This document shows, piece after piece, positions 1 through 12,699 of a stretch of 64,000 bases of DNA. Source of the DNA: Brachionus manjavacas (Eukaryota; Rotifera; Eurotatoria; Ploima; Brachionidae); assembly GCA_019054805.1 (NCBI GenBank), contig JAHQIY010000032.1:580763-644762 (forward strand). The letters run 5' to 3'. The notes beneath the pieces were generated by a model that was not told the DNA's origin, did not search any database, and saw only the letters and a list, made by a program, of their open reading frames with translations. Each line of letters begins with the position of its first letter. Positions within the stretch are counted from its first letter, which is position 1. Made by a program: the position numbers and the translations under genes.

Positions 1-62
1 TTTTTTTATTGTTTATTTGTTTATCTGTACCGAGCTAAAGCTCTTTCGGAATAAAAAAAAAA
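1..62 (+). repeat. LINE 3'-tail-like fragment
   Basis: A T-rich run leads into a short stretch with a small hairpin (GAGCTAAAGCTC) followed by AATAAAAAAA. The same layout with similar bases occurs at 12,525-12,600. This hairpin-then-A-rich-tail arrangement resembles the 3' ends of 5'-truncated non-LTR retrotransposons. It is cut by the window edge, so the upstream part cannot be judged. Confidence 0.4.
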
Positions 63-104
63 GATTAATTCGAATAGAAAGTGACAGGTTAAGCATGTTT
101 AAAT

Positions 105-292
105 TCTATGGGATTTCAAGAAAAAAGAAGAATTACTAAGGTTCCAATTAAACATTGGAGTCGGGTTCTCAATATATCTTGATATTTCTTCATAAAGCTT
201 GACGACTAATGGAATTGAATGACTCAATCCTGCCTTAACATAACTTTCACTCAATTCAAAAAGTCGATTCGAGACTGTTAATTGTTTTTCAG
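105..292 (-). pseudogene. Decayed coding fragment, family unknown
   Basis: Read on the minus strand, about 60 codons are open and end in TAA near 110. The peptide contains SYVKAGLSHSIPLVVKL and later ENPTPMFNW. A second minus-strand segment at 26,205-26,385 translates to a related peptide (TYVAEGQRHSVSLIARL, then YPTP) but is broken by a stop codon. Conservative replacements between the two suggest that both descend from a protein-coding sequence, probably carried by a mobile element. A possible splice acceptor (TTAACAG) lies just upstream at the minus-strand 5' end. I do not recognise the family, and sequence further upstream is full of stops. Confidence 0.35.
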
Positions 293-854
293 TTTATTTA
301 ACCCCTAAGGTAAATTTTTCATCGGAATGAAAAAGCTCTTGACAAAAATCATGACTAGACTAAATTTTGGACCAAATTTGAACCAGGTCTGAACATTGTC
401 ATTAGACCAATTCATTGATAGAGTAAACTTTGTAATTAATTTTCATTTTTTCAGTTTGATTATTTTTAGTCAGATTTTATATTCTCCAAAAGAGCTAGGA
501 CTTGAAATTTGAAGTAAAATAACAATTGCATACCAAAAGAATTCAATTCAAATATTATTCAGTCATAAATCCAATTTTCGTAATTTTTTCCACACATTTT
601 TTTCTATTTAAAAATTTTATCTAATAAAATTTAAATTCTTTTCTCTTTTTTTGCAATTCAATAATTAAAGCAATTAAATTCATTATGCAACAAAATTTTT
701 GAATTAAATATTTTCTGTTATTATTAAATTAAAGAAAAAAATTGAGTTATTTTTATTAACAAAACAAATGAACTAAAAAATTCATCCAAGTGATTTTTTA
801 AATTATTTTTGAAGTTTTTAGTTAAAATTGTCGTATTCACTTGTTCGATTATAT

Positions 855-1219
855 TACGCTTTTGAATCATGCACCAAAGTACATCTCGCCCATGCTATAA
901 CATTTTTTGAAGGCATGATCTGATAGTGTAACCACGAGCTTACATCCGCATCAAAGTGTTTTTCTTTATTGAATGTGTTAAAAGAACTGATCTTAAAATC
1001 AAAACTATAAAACATTTTTTTTGAATTATGAATTTGATGCAACACCAAAAATAAAAAAATATATTTTAAAAATTTATTTTTTTAATTCGATTTATTCGAA
1101 AAATCCTTTTATTTCAGAGTTTGATTCAGACCTATATCCTTGTTACGCTTTTAGATCATGCGTTCAAAAGATATTATAGAATGGCCGGGATGTACTTTGG
1201 TGCATGGTCTAAAAGCGTG
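855..1219. repeat. Inverted pair of ~76-bp foldback units
   Basis: Segments 855-931 and 1144-1219 are imperfect reverse complements of each other, roughly four fifths identical by eye. Each is itself weakly palindromic: the right one begins ACGCTTTTAGATCATGC and ends GCATGGTCTAAAAGCGT. About 210 bp of AT-rich DNA separates them. This is the shape of a small foldback or MITE-like element. No target-site duplication could be defined with confidence. Confidence 0.45.
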
Positions 1220-4200
1220 TCTTGGCTTGTGGTGCAGCATAAGCGAACGAGGAAATACGGTATTTTATATTATTATCATTTGTCAGAACTTACTGCGGAA
1301 AGATTTTTATGGATTCAATCTTTTATTGTTAAATATTTATAAATTAAAATTATGATGCCCAAAAATTCTTCATTTGACCACCTTCGGTTAAATAAAATAA
1401 CAAAAAGCTTATTTCAATAAAGTTTTTTTTTTAATTTTTATAATAAAGATATATTGATAGATTATTTCATAAATATTTTAATCATTCATTATTTTAAACT
1501 TTTGATTTACAGAACAGGATTTTTGTCGCCTTTTTTGAAATTTTGAATGTCAATTACCTAGAAAACGTTTTTTTTAAATTTATATTTTATTATGCTTACT
1601 GAAATATGAGTTTTAGGTCTTTGATACGATGTAGCTTTTATAGTATTTTTTTTGTTATTTCCTTTTATTTATAATTAAATTCAATGACAAAATTAATATA
1701 ACTGATTGTGATGCTGCAAGCATCACTAATAAACCAAATTAAGCTTGACTATTTATTAAATGTTTTAATTTTGTTATTAATTGTATTAATAAATTTACTT
1801 GAACATTACGTATTCCATACAACATCACTATCCGAATAAGCACCACTTAATCTATTTAAGCGTTAAGTGTGCTTTATTTATTTATTTATTTCATTCAAAT
1901 TAACCTCCTTTAGGAGAAGTAAAATAAAAATTAAAATTAAAGTTTTGCATAAAAATAAAAAGAAAGCAAAAATAAATACAACTAGAAAAGGAATGAGATA
2001 CAGCTATTTATAAAACCTTATCTGGACCAGAACTGAATTAAGCTTTATGCTTCAGCAGAAGAAAACTTGAATTTTCAGGAAATCATTTTTCTTTCTTATT
2101 TTAACTAAACACGTCTCACAAAGATGGCCAATATTCATCCTAAATATTTAGAATTAAATAAACAAGCTGTAAGGCAATACAAAACACAAACACATCTTTT
2201 TAAAGATTATTACACTTATTTCGAATATTTTGAAAAACTCTTAATATCCTTTAATAATAATGAGCTATGACAGATTTTATTTTCTATAACCAGAAAATTG
2301 AGTCTCACCGATCTACGAGTGTAAAACAAATTTTTTTAAAAAAATATTATAAAAGATTATATTTTATTTTTTTTTGAAAAAAAGTTTCAAATAAAAGATT
2401 AAACTCGAATCATGGTATTGAAAATAGCTTTTATATACATGATTTTGCACAATTTTTTGTTTCATTTTGCTAAGTAGGCAAATACTAGTTTGCAAGTTGT
2501 TTAAGATTTTTGTTCTTTCGATCACCTTCACATACTTTAGCTTTTTTTTCGGTGAATTTTCTTAAATTCAAAAAAAAAATCCTTTAAATAATTATAAAAA
2601 GAATAATCGGGGAATACTTTCTTTATATATATTGGAATGAAAAAGGATATAGACTAAAAAACGTCCCCTCGAGATGCCTTACCATTCAATGATTTTATTA
2701 AAATTAATATTAAAAATTTTTAAATTTTACAAAGATTTTTTCATTTAAAATAAATTTTGAGAATTAAAAATTAAAAATATAAATAAATTTTACTAATAAC
2801 TTATCAAATATGAAATAATTAATTAACAAAAGAGAAATCAAAAGAAACATTGTTAAGAACTTGTATGTATGTATGTTTAACAGGCAATAAGAAAATTAGG
2901 CTTGCTTAAAATTAGTTTAAAATACCAAATGATTAATTACAAAAGTTTACAATAAATTTTCCCATCAAAAAAGTTTATTGAAAAAGATTTTGGTACAAAA
3001 TTCTTTGAAAATTCATTTATATATTTCGATTTTTATGTTTGCTTTTTTTTTAAATAGATGGGAAAAAAAAAGCGTAAATGATTTTTAAATTTTTTTTTAA
3101 AATTTATATTTATCTTTTGTTTAGGTAAAAATGAAATCAGAAATTTATTTATTTTGCTAAACTTAATACATTTCTATTTGTTTAATCGCTTACCTGAGAT
3201 TTAGTAGGAATTTTTTAAGATTATGTAATAAAAATATATATGTTAGGAATAAATAATTTTATTTGATTGAGAAGTTATTGCTTTTATATTTTGAAATATA
3301 GGAAACAAAACTTTAACAAAAGATAAGACAACATATAATGTCAATAAAACAAAAACCTCTTGCCTCTTGACGCCAGCAAATATTTAGAATTTTTCAGAGC
3401 TAAATTTAAGCACCATAATTCTTGTTTACATAATCAATTTTGATCATTTTATTGGAATAATATTTACTTAAAATTCTCATAAAATATTGAACTATAAAAT
3501 CTTTAATATCAGTAACAAATTTTTGCAATAAAATTAAAAAAATATTTTTTAATTTTGATGGAATTTGTTCATCAACAAGTTGATATTGTCTAGTTTTGTT
3601 AATTTGTTTTATTCAAAAATATTTTTAAAACAAAAAAAAAATAAAATTAAGAAAGAATTTAATTAATTTAATTCTAGAAAATAAATATATTTTTTAAAAA
3701 TATTTATTTTTTTAAAATAAAATCATCTTTTAGAATATTAGATTTCAAAATTAATAAATTTGTACTCTTAAGTATAATATGTTTAAGCAAACTTGTTCAA
3801 AAAAGACCTCCTAAATACAAAAAATCCAGTTTAATGGTACCTAAAGCATTTAAGCTAAATGAAAATAATTTTTTTAGTGCTAAATATTATCAGAAATATT
3901 TATTGTTCGGTTTTGGAAAAGATTAGTATTTTTGATATTTAGACTAAGATTTTAATCGATAGGTTTTTGAAGGTTAAATATACTAACCTCAATCTGGTGC
4001 ATTAAAATGATTGATACCAACATATTTGGGAAAAAGTAAGTTTCTTAAATCTGAGCTGTCAAGATTTTAAGAAATAAAAATTTTCTTTCAAAACTATTAT
4101 GCAATTTAGGTTTAATTTAGATTTTTAGAAATAAAGATAGGCTTTATTGAAGCAAATTTTTTCTAGATATATTTGAGCAAATATTTTATGCAATAAATGT

Positions 4201-7200
4201 TAGATTACTTTAATTAGAATTGATAGTAATTTAAATGTAATATTTAAAATTTCAAAGCTCTTTTTAAATAGTTGAAGCCTTAATTTTTAAAAGAAAAAAA
4301 TCTCGCATAATATTTTCTATTCTAACTTTAAAATTAATTTGTAGAATCAATAGTAAACTAAATACAAGCTTAATATTTATTAAACAATTTTTTGCTCGAG
4401 TTTAGAACTTGGCTAATACTTCATAAAAATTCTACTTAAAAAAATCACTAAGAATTGAGTATTTTAATAAGTTTGAGTAAAAACGCACACTCGCATTAGA
4501 AAAATTTGACTACTATTTTTCCAAGTTCAATCTCAATCAAGCTTAATATAGTTAAGGATTTTGTAAAAGCTTATTTTAAAAAAAATCAATGAAAATGCTG
4601 ATTTATTTTAAAATTTGCCATAATAATGTTTTAAATGCTACAAGTCAGATATATAACATTAAAGAACCAATTTTTCGCAGCTTGTACTTTATTGAAATAG
4701 GAGAATTTTATTTATAATCGATTTGCTATCTGAGATAAAGCTTGTAGCTTAATTTTTCTAGTTGTTTATATTCTAGTTTTAGCAGTGAGAATCGAACTGG
4801 TTTTACCAATCGATTGAAATAGTAAAATATTTTAAATAAAATTTCAGATTTTTTTCTTTAACTTTGATTTTTTTGCCAAAAAACTTTTCAACAAAATTCC
4901 ATTTCTAGAACTAATTAAAATTCTGGTTAACAAAAAAATATTAAGATAGCGGGAAATTTCTGAACGAATACTTAAGTAATTGCATAATCGTTTGCAAAGG
5001 TAATATAATGGCCCTACGAATCAACAGGCTATGGTTCTAATATATTTACAAGTGTCATAAAGAAATTAAAAATTTAATTGCTAGTTTTTAATAAAGGTAA
5101 ATTCAAGTCGAATAGAGTGCAATTTTCACAAAGCTAAAATTAGATATGGATTTCGATTGAGCTCAAACCAAGAATTTAAATTTAGCCTTATAGGCATATT
5201 TTGATAAAGCTACATTAATAAACCAAAATGAGGACAATGACTTTTTGAGAATAAATTCATTGATGTTTTTTTTTAGTTAACTAAAATCCATGGCTACAAA
5301 TGGACATATTTTTGATTAGATAATTTTAGCTCTCAAGTTCATTAGAACGAAAACTATCTAAGTTATGATCGATTGTTTTTCAGAATAAATTTTGACAGAA
5401 TTTTTAAAATTTCAACCAAAAATTTTAATTACTTTTTCCAAGCTCAACTTATCATAAATATTCAAAAATGATAAACTAAATAAATATTCAAGTGAGCTGA
5501 GCTGAAATGAGAGCATTTTTTAGCGCCAATTTTATTTTGTGTTGGTCCTTACACTTTGAAAGTATGTGGCCGCGCATAATCCAAGCTCAGGTCTTTGCCA
5601 AGCTAGTTTTCAATTAGGAAATATTTTAGTTTTCTTTAATTTTAGTCGAAATATAATAAACACGATTATTCTCGTAAGCAAATTTGTTTTCTAAGTGGAA
5701 AAAAGAATTCAACGAAAAAAATCAAATACTAAGATTAAGTTGTGTTATGCAATAAAGTTTTATTTGAATCTTAGAAGAAAAAAAATAATTAGGAACAAAA
5801 ATATAAAAAAAATAATAGAAACAAAAATATCCTTTTACGTGAAATTTGTAAACTCCAAAGTTTATCTTGTTTTCAGAAATTTTAACTTTTTAAAAAATTT
5901 AATTTTTGCAAGCAGATCACTCATTCAAGTGAAATAGATAGTAGATTTGTTTGTTATGTAACTGCGATTATGCAATGGAAGAGTGTGAGAATTTTCCAGA
6001 GCCACAAATATCTTTGTTTAACTGAGCATTTAGGAAGATGAGCCAGAAGCAGTGGTGGCCGAGACCGAGCTAGTTTTCAATTAAGTGCATTGTGGAGCTT
6101 CATTTGCAATTTGAGTTCAATTCTAGGCATTAATGACTTAAAGTCTGGCTGGAGTTGTTTGGCCATCGCTAGAGGCGAATATTAATTCGTTTTTAAAAGA
6201 AAACAGAGCGAATAGATACGAGAAGCATTATCGATATTCATTCCATTTGATTAATTTTATCTTATCTATTTAGAAGAGGGATTAAATCAACCTACATATT
6301 GTTTACAATTTAAATTAATTTAAACATACCATAAACTAAGCAAAAAGCCTTACTTAAGATATTTTAACTAAATAAAAATCTATTTGCATTGAGCAAATAA
6401 TTTTATTTGTTTAAATCATTGGCTTCTACGTGAGCTATTGTCTATCTATGTATTTCTAAGCTGCTCAATATGCTTATTTTCTCATTTAAAATCCATTAGT
6501 TCAGCATGTTTCTAACAGTCAAGTTTTGATCCATTTTATTTGATTGCGTCACTTGAGCTTTGGCAAAGAAAAGACATCGAAATAGCTTTTTGTGGCCCAT
6601 TTTGGTTAAATATTAGCTATTTTAATTTTCTTATCAAAATTTAAATAGTTGGCAAAAACTAGCCAATTTAGGCCGATTTGCACGAGTCTGATTTTAGCCA
6701 CACTTGGGACACTAAGTTCAATATGAAATTGATGCTAGACAAAATTTGTTTTTCAAAGGTGTCTTTGTTTCGATACTCTTTTGTTGTGAGCTTGTCAGGT
6801 TTCTCACTGGCAATATTAAACCAATATTTTTGTTAGCATCCTTTTGAGTATTTGTTTTTTGTTGATAAGAGCAAGTCTTGTTTAAATTGGATCAACTCTT
6901 TGTGTTACCACCTTAAAGTTATCTAGAACAAGTTGCAATGAAAAAAAATTCACGAAATTACAGTAAACTATTTTTTACATTTTTTTCTAATGTCCAATTC
7001 AACTATTATTTAAAAATTTAAAAAATTTATTCCACAACTATTAACTAAAAAATTTAAAATTTTTTTTGTTTTTTTCATATTTGCCTTTTTTTCTTAAAAT
7101 ACAATAAAATTGACAGCTTGTTTCATTTTTTTTTAAATTTAGACCGAAAATAATGGAACAAAAAAAATCATCAAAATTTTTCAATTTTTATTTGTATTTT

Positions 7201-10200
7201 GTACTTATAATGTAAAATTTTTTAACTGGTAAAATTATGCTCAATGCCAATTGACTTTCATTTCTTAAACGAAAAATTTTTTTTTTTCAATTATTAGCAA
7301 CAGTCATATTAGTTTATAATATTTAATTTAATACTAAATAGAATTTAATTCAAGTTAATAAAGTGTGTCGTTTCAGTGGTTTAATGAATGCAAAAAATAT
7401 TTAACAAGAGATCAAATTTTACACTGAATTTTGATATAAATTTAAAGGCGCATAATTTAGTCTAATAAATTAAAAACTTGATAGGCATTCACCTAAATTT
7501 AACCGAGCTTTAAAGTTGGGAAGAATTTATGTTAAAGATAAGTTATCTAAATTTAGGTGTCCAACTGAATAAAAATTGGAATGAGATAAAAATCCCGAGG
7601 CAGCACTGAGCTGCATTAGATCAGACACAAACAAATCCATTTTCAGAACTGAATAGCTTCAGATTAGTAACACATTGTAAGACATTTACAGAATTCTTTT
7701 GCTCGCTTTTCATGAATCGGGTAAAACGCTACAGAATCTTTCTCGTTAAAATGTTTTATAAATTAGACAAATGATTAATGAGAAAAGAAAGAATTATAAT
7801 CTAGAAAAAATTGCTTTTTATTTATGCTCAACACTGACAGACAGATCCGTAAATAGATGCTACTAGCTACAAAAAAGCCTTGCGGAATCTGATTTTTTCC
7901 CGTCATTTGCCATCCGTAATAAATAAGCCAACAGGCGTGAATAAATCAGCCCTCAATGAAGCTAGTTCAAGTATTTTGGTAATTTTTTTGTTTGCATTCG
8001 CTAATTGCTTTATAAAGGTAACTTAAAGAATAAGAATTATATAAATATCGCTAATAAAAATTTTATTCAAAAATTATTGTGCAACTAAAGCTTATAAAAT
8101 AATTTCATTGACAAAAAAATAAAGTTTAATTCAACTCAAGTTTGAACTAAAAGAAAAATTTAAATTTTATTTTAGAAAAAAACAATTTTTTAGAATAATT
8201 TCATAAAGTTTCGCATTTTTATCTTTGAAAATAATTTACATTTAGTTGCGAATCTGTTCGAATTAGACAAAGAATAATTTTTGATTAACAATATAGTAGG
8301 ATAACTATAGTTTTTGAGCAAAATGAACAATAGTTGAAAATTTCATAAATTTACAATTTAGAAAAACTTAGGTCAGCCCTTTTTTTTCTTCAAAATATTG
8401 AATTGATTGATATTATTTTAAATGAAAGTTTTATTCATTAATATTTCGATATTTATTTTTTGTCTAGTTTAAATGAGCTCTTTAAGATAAAGACTTGGTT
8501 TCTAATTTTAAAATCATACTCGTCGATATTGATTTTTTATTTTGTTAAATCAAGTTTCTTGTTTGACATAGACTTGTCAAAATAAATCAGCATTGCTTCA
8601 CATTGATACTTGAATAATTTTGTTATGAATAAATTAGATACTTATTTAATATTTTTATTTTTTTGTTATCGCCAAAGAGGCATTACTTTTCAGTCGAAAT
8701 AAATAAACAATATTTTAACAATTTTTTATTTTTTCGATGTCCCGTTAAATTAGGTCACATAATTAAGTACTTGATATAAACAATATGCTGCAAAAGATAA
8801 AAGTAAAATTATTTAAGAGAAATTGTAGAGTTGAATTGCAAGTGGTTGTAAGACTTCTTTGCATACTTTATTAACTTTTATTAATGTAGTGTTGCTAATC
8901 ATTTTAGTTCTTCACATTGTAGTATATTTTTTTAATTATGTAACATTAGAAAAAATTATCTAAACACATTTAAATTTTTATTTAAATTTTATTTTATACA
9001 AAAATAAAGTGAAACATCGGAACTTTATAAAGGTTTTGTTTGTTTGATTGAAAATTTTACTTTTTTTAATTAAATTTTTCGAACCCAAAAAAAAATTTTT
9101 TTTTACTCCGAAATTTTTTCTTATCCTGAAGATTTTATTTTTAAAAAATGCCAGCGATCAAATTAACAAGTTGATTTTGTTTGTAGACGAAGCATTTAGT
9201 TGATAAACTTAAAAATGTCTCATTTGATAGGCGATCATATTAAAGGTTTTTAATAAAAAGTCACTGAAAATTAAAAACACTATTTGACTTTTTAAACACT
9301 TTTTTAACTTTCGCTTGGAAAATATCTAAGAAGTTTTAATTGAAATAAAATAAATTGGTTATTTTAATTTAAAAAATAACCAAAATAGCATTTTTTCTAA
9401 ATTTTAAATTTATTTAAAATTCAAAATTTCAAAGTCTTTTTTTTTTCTATTTAAACAAAATTTCCCTAACAAATGTATTTGATTTTTCTGTAGAAGTTTT
9501 GAAAATCGATAACTCCAGCCTGAAGTGAAGTTCTAATCTATTTATCTCTTCGATGTGTTTATTTCCTTTAATTCTTTGATGCGTTTATTTCTCTCTAGCT
9601 ATGTTCTCTCGAGATAAAACCAATAAAAAGTTATTAATTCGACAGCTTAGTTCATTTAAGTTCTAGTTTATCTTTGATTTCGATTTAGATCGAGAAACTC
9701 GTAAATAATTAAGAATAATTATTAATTCAATCGGCTATTTTAAATTATCATTCATCAAATTTAATTAACTCAAACTTTTGTTTTATTAATTGACCAAAAT
9801 TTTTGATCATATGAAATTTTGATATCTATTTCTGAAATCGATAATAAAATAAGCATTTATTCATAATTTTTATTCCTACTTCCTATCAGTATGATTCTTT
9901 TAAATAATTCAAGGGTCAAATATATTTTATCTAAGAATTTACTTTAATTAGATATACTAAGATCCTAATTTTACTTTTTTTTTTAATTTTAGTTTAATAA
10001 AACTTGAATTCTTTTTTCACAATGAGAAAGAAAAAAGAAGACAAATTTAAATTTATTTATTTCAATGAAATATATTTGTGTAAAATGCATCAATTTTTTT
10101 TAAATATTGTAAATTTTACTCCAATTCTATTGTTTGAGTCCAAATAAATATAAATTTATATTTGTTTTTAATTTTTTTAATTTAATTTAATTCGTATAAA

Positions 10201-11140
10201 TTTCAAATAGTAGGACTGAAAAGAGGCCTTTTTGCCGCTCTAAACCACCTCGAATTTTACTCAAAAATTATTTAATAAAAAGAAAAAATTAGAAAATAGA
10301 ATCGAATTTAGTAGATTAAGTATTTAGTCTACCTTAAATAATTTAGTTATCTTCAAAAAAAGATAATAATATAGCGACTCTTTTAGGGTTTAAAAAAACA
10401 AAGCTCGAAGAAGCTATTGAAGTATTTTTTGATATTGTTCAAAGTAATCTTCTAGAATATTTTTGTAGCATATCCGGAACAAAAAGCATACAGATAGCTC
10501 ACTCCGACATGATATCTTGATTTATTTTCTTTTCTTTTCTGATCACTGTGAATTCGATCTGAGTATCAAATTTTTTAATCTAAAATACCATGGAAGAATT
10601 TATGCAAATTATTCAATAAAGATTGTTCAAATTTTTTCATCTACTTATTTAATAAAAGCTTTTAACTTCTACAAAAGAAATTAACTTTTGCTGTACAAAT
10701 TTAATTTAATTTATGAAATTAGCAAAATTTTTAATTAAAAAAAAAGAGCGAACAAGATTAAAAAATAATTTCTTTTATTCCAACAAAACGATATGTTATT
10801 AAGACCTAATTAAAAAAAAATTTTCATTTATTTATTTTGTTGATCAAAAACTCGAATTAGTTTAATTAAGATAAAAAGCAGACAAAATAGAATAAAGCCT
10901 AAACTATTTTCGATATCATAAGATCTTTATGATAAACACTGGCTAAGTAAATACAGTAGAACAATCTCTGACGCTTGCCAAGCCACATAGAAAGGCCAAG
11001 CTTTATCATACAAGATTAGATATGTTGTTTTTGGCTAAGAGTAAGTGGTGAACCGATCTCCACTTGTCTTCAATGTTTTCAAATCGCACATAAACTTGCA
11101 CGCTTTCATCTCAAAAATGTTTGCATTTTTTCTCTCTTTT
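1220..11140. other. Gene-free AT-rich region
   Basis: Nearly 10 kb of very AT-rich sequence full of stop codons in all frames. The only longer open frames (for example 5,695-5,937) are low-complexity Lys/Asn/Ile/Phe strings expected by chance at this composition. Slightly GC-richer islands (about 5,520-5,610, 6,000-6,130 and 6,540-6,720) share small pieces such as GCTAGTTTTCAATTA, found near 5,604 and 6,069, but no domain or RNA gene was recognised. Confidence 0.6.
1868..1940 (+). repeat. LINE 3'-tail-like fragment
   Basis: A TTTA-rich run is followed by the small hairpin CTCCTTTAGGAG and then an A-rich AAAATAAAAA tail. It matches the layout of the tail-like fragments at 1-62, 12,525-12,600, 12,700-12,810 and 35,160-35,240. 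It is probably the end of a severely 5'-truncated retrotransposon. Confidence 0.35.
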
Positions 11141-11142
11141 CT

Positions 11143-11144
11143 AG
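11143..11144 (+). promoter_or_regulatory. Candidate 3' splice acceptor in 5' UTR of PX gene
   Basis: A pyrimidine-rich tract (TTTTTTCTCTCTTTTCTAG) ends 26 nt before the PX-gene start codon. It could be the end of a 5'-UTR intron or a spliced-leader addition site. ABCF2 has a similarly placed acceptor at 19,177-19,178. The sequence alone cannot distinguish cis- from trans-splicing. Confidence 0.45.
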
Positions 11145-11155
11145 ATCCGTACAGA

Positions 11156-11164
11156 ATGAAATAG
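11156..11164 (+). promoter_or_regulatory. Two-codon upstream ORF (ATG AAA TAG)
   Basis: A minimal upstream ORF (Met-Lys-stop) ends 6 nt before the main ATG at 11,171, and its TAG is in frame with the main ORF. If the mRNA starts at the acceptor at 11,144, this uORF lies inside a very short leader and could affect initiation at the main start. This is a reading of sequence only; no translation evidence is available. Confidence 0.4.
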
Positions 11165-11170
11165 ACAGAA

Positions 11171-12100
11171 ATGAAGTCTCAAGTATACTCGATCAGTTCA
11201 AGTAGCAGCAGTGCGAGCAGTTCGAGTGTGGCATGCGGCGGTCAAGTGGTTTTGGCGCCCAAGCGATTCGTGTTCATTTTGAACGCGTTTGTGAACGGCT
11301 TCGCTCAGCTGAAGCTGTGCGCCGACCGCACCGACTTCGAGTACATAGTCGAGATCTACTGGTCCAACGACACCAGGTCCTTTGTCAAACGCACCTACGA
11401 CGACTTTGCCATATTTCACTCCAATTTGTGCCGCCAATTTTCTGAGCTGTCCAGTGCCCAATCGTTGATGCCGGCGCTGCCACCGAGCAAGAAAAGGTTC
11501 TGGATAAGCAGCCTGAAACAGGCGGAGCTGCGCGAAATCGAGCTTAACAAGTACGTGCAGCGCATCCTCAAGCTGCCCACTCACATCACCCATAGTCAAA
11601 TAGTGATGCAGTTTTTCGAGTCGCACACCGGCGACCCCAAGCCGCCGGTCAGCTCGGCGTCCAACGAGACCAGTACCGAGTTCGGCAGCGACTCGTTCGA
11701 CGCCGAGGACAGAAATTTGGACGACGAGTACATAGAGAGCTATTTGAAACAGTCCAGTGATAGCGCCTCCGATATCTTCGAAGATGACCTGGAGGAGAAG
11801 AAGCTGGAGGCCAAGCAGGCTAATTTGTGGTGGGACGAGGACAATGCGCTCAACGAGCTGACCACGTCCACTTCGTTCGAACTTGGCAGTCAATTTAATC
11901 TAAACCAATTGGGCAGTTTTTTTTCCGAACAGCACGATGACCTGGACACTCTCAAAACTTTGGAGTCAATACTTAAAACAAGCGATTTGTTTTCGACCAA
12001 TTCTCACAGTGATCCGTTGGTGAGTTCGCACAGCTCGTTCAAGTATCGAAATAGACCGGAGCTATGTGTGGACTTGACCAAGAGATTGTCTTTGTCGTGA
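11171..12100 (+). CDS. PX-domain protein (p47phox/SH3PXD2-like PX), acidic tail
   Basis: A single-exon 309-residue protein. Residues 1-22 are Ser-rich; about 38-152 form a PX (phosphoinositide-binding) domain. Visible PX landmarks are FVKRTYDDF (basic Arg in the beta3/alpha1 position, 71-79), the proline-rich loop MPALPPSKKRF (100-110) and LNKYVQRILKLP (125-136). The end, MQFFESHTGDPKPP, resembles the PX termini of the SH3PXD2/NOXO1/p47phox group. Family members continue into SH3 domains; here residues 160-309 are acidic and Ser-rich with no SH3 seen. It probably recruits to PI-lipid membranes, but partners and role are unknown. The start is supported by an in-frame stop at 11,162-11,164. Coding GC is far above its surroundings. 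The PX call is strong; the subgroup is tentative. Confidence 0.8.
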   Translation: MKSQVYSISSSSSSASSSSVACGGQVVLAPKRFVFILNAFVNGFAQLKLCADRTDFEYIVEIYWSNDTRSFVKRTYDDFAIFHSNLCRQFSELSSAQSLMPALPPSKKRFWISSLKQAELREIELNKYVQRILKLPTHITHSQIVMQFFESHTGDPKPPVSSASNETSTEFGSDSFDAEDRNLDDEYIESYLKQSSDSASDIFEDDLEEKKLEAKQANLWWDEDNALNELTTSTSFELGSQFNLNQLGSFFSEQHDDLDTLKTLESILKTSDLFSTNSHSDPLVSSHSSFKYRNRPELCVDLTKRLSLS

Positions 12101-12288
12101 ACGGTGCCAAGTGTAAATAGATGCGGCAGTTTGTCTTGTGTACAAAGAAAGGCTTGTATTATAAAAAAAGAAGAGGAAATGATCTACTCGACACCACAAC
12201 CCATCCGTGCCCTCATCAACCCATCTCTCACATTCAATCCTTATTTATTAATTTAAACAAAAAATAATTTTTTTTCTCAAGAATTTTT

Positions 12289-12294
12289 AATAAA
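12289..12294 (+). terminator. Polyadenylation signal of PX gene
   Basis: AATAAA lies about 190 nt after the PX-gene stop codon, followed by T-rich sequence. It is a plausible poly(A) signal, but such hexamers are common in this AT-rich DNA. Confidence 0.4.
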
Positions 12295-12524
12295 ATTATG
12301 AGTTGGATTTATTTTAAAAAAATTATTTGATTTTTTTTTTGAATAAAATTTATTGTAGAATTTTTTAATCAAATTTTTGTCTCTCAAAGTTGTGTTGTAA
12401 ACTAAATGTCAACGGGTTAGAAATTAATGGATCAAAATTTTGCTCATATTTTAGAATTTAAAACGATTTTTAATTCATTAGATTTTTTTCATGACATTTA
12501 TTAATACACTTAAAAATTCAACCT

Positions 12525-12600
12525 TTGACTTTTTTTTTCGTCTATTTGTTCATCTGTATCGAGCTAAGGCTCCTTCACATTAAAAATAAAAAAATTAATA
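12525..12600 (+). repeat. LINE 3'-tail-like fragment
   Basis: A T-run is followed by a stretch closely resembling positions 8-55 (TCATCTGTATCGAGCTAAGG against TTATCTGTACCGAGCTAAAG), with a small hairpin and an A-rich end. Two copies in one window support a dispersed family of retrotransposon 3' ends. Confidence 0.4.
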
Positions 12601-12699
12601 AAAATTTCAAAATAAGAGTTACATAGAATAAAATTAAATAAAAGTTGGATAAAAAAAAAGGAAAGCTAAAGCTTTAATTAAGTTGACTTTTTTTTTCTT

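Noticed and set aside
1121..1355. Overlapping 65-73 codon plus-strand frames
   Set aside because: They overlap the palindromic repeat unit at 1,144-1,219 and have no conserved features.
5695..5937. 80-codon plus-strand open frame
   Set aside because: It is Lys/Asn/Ile/Phe-rich low complexity with no homologue recognised, and lies in an AT-rich stretch where such frames arise by chance.
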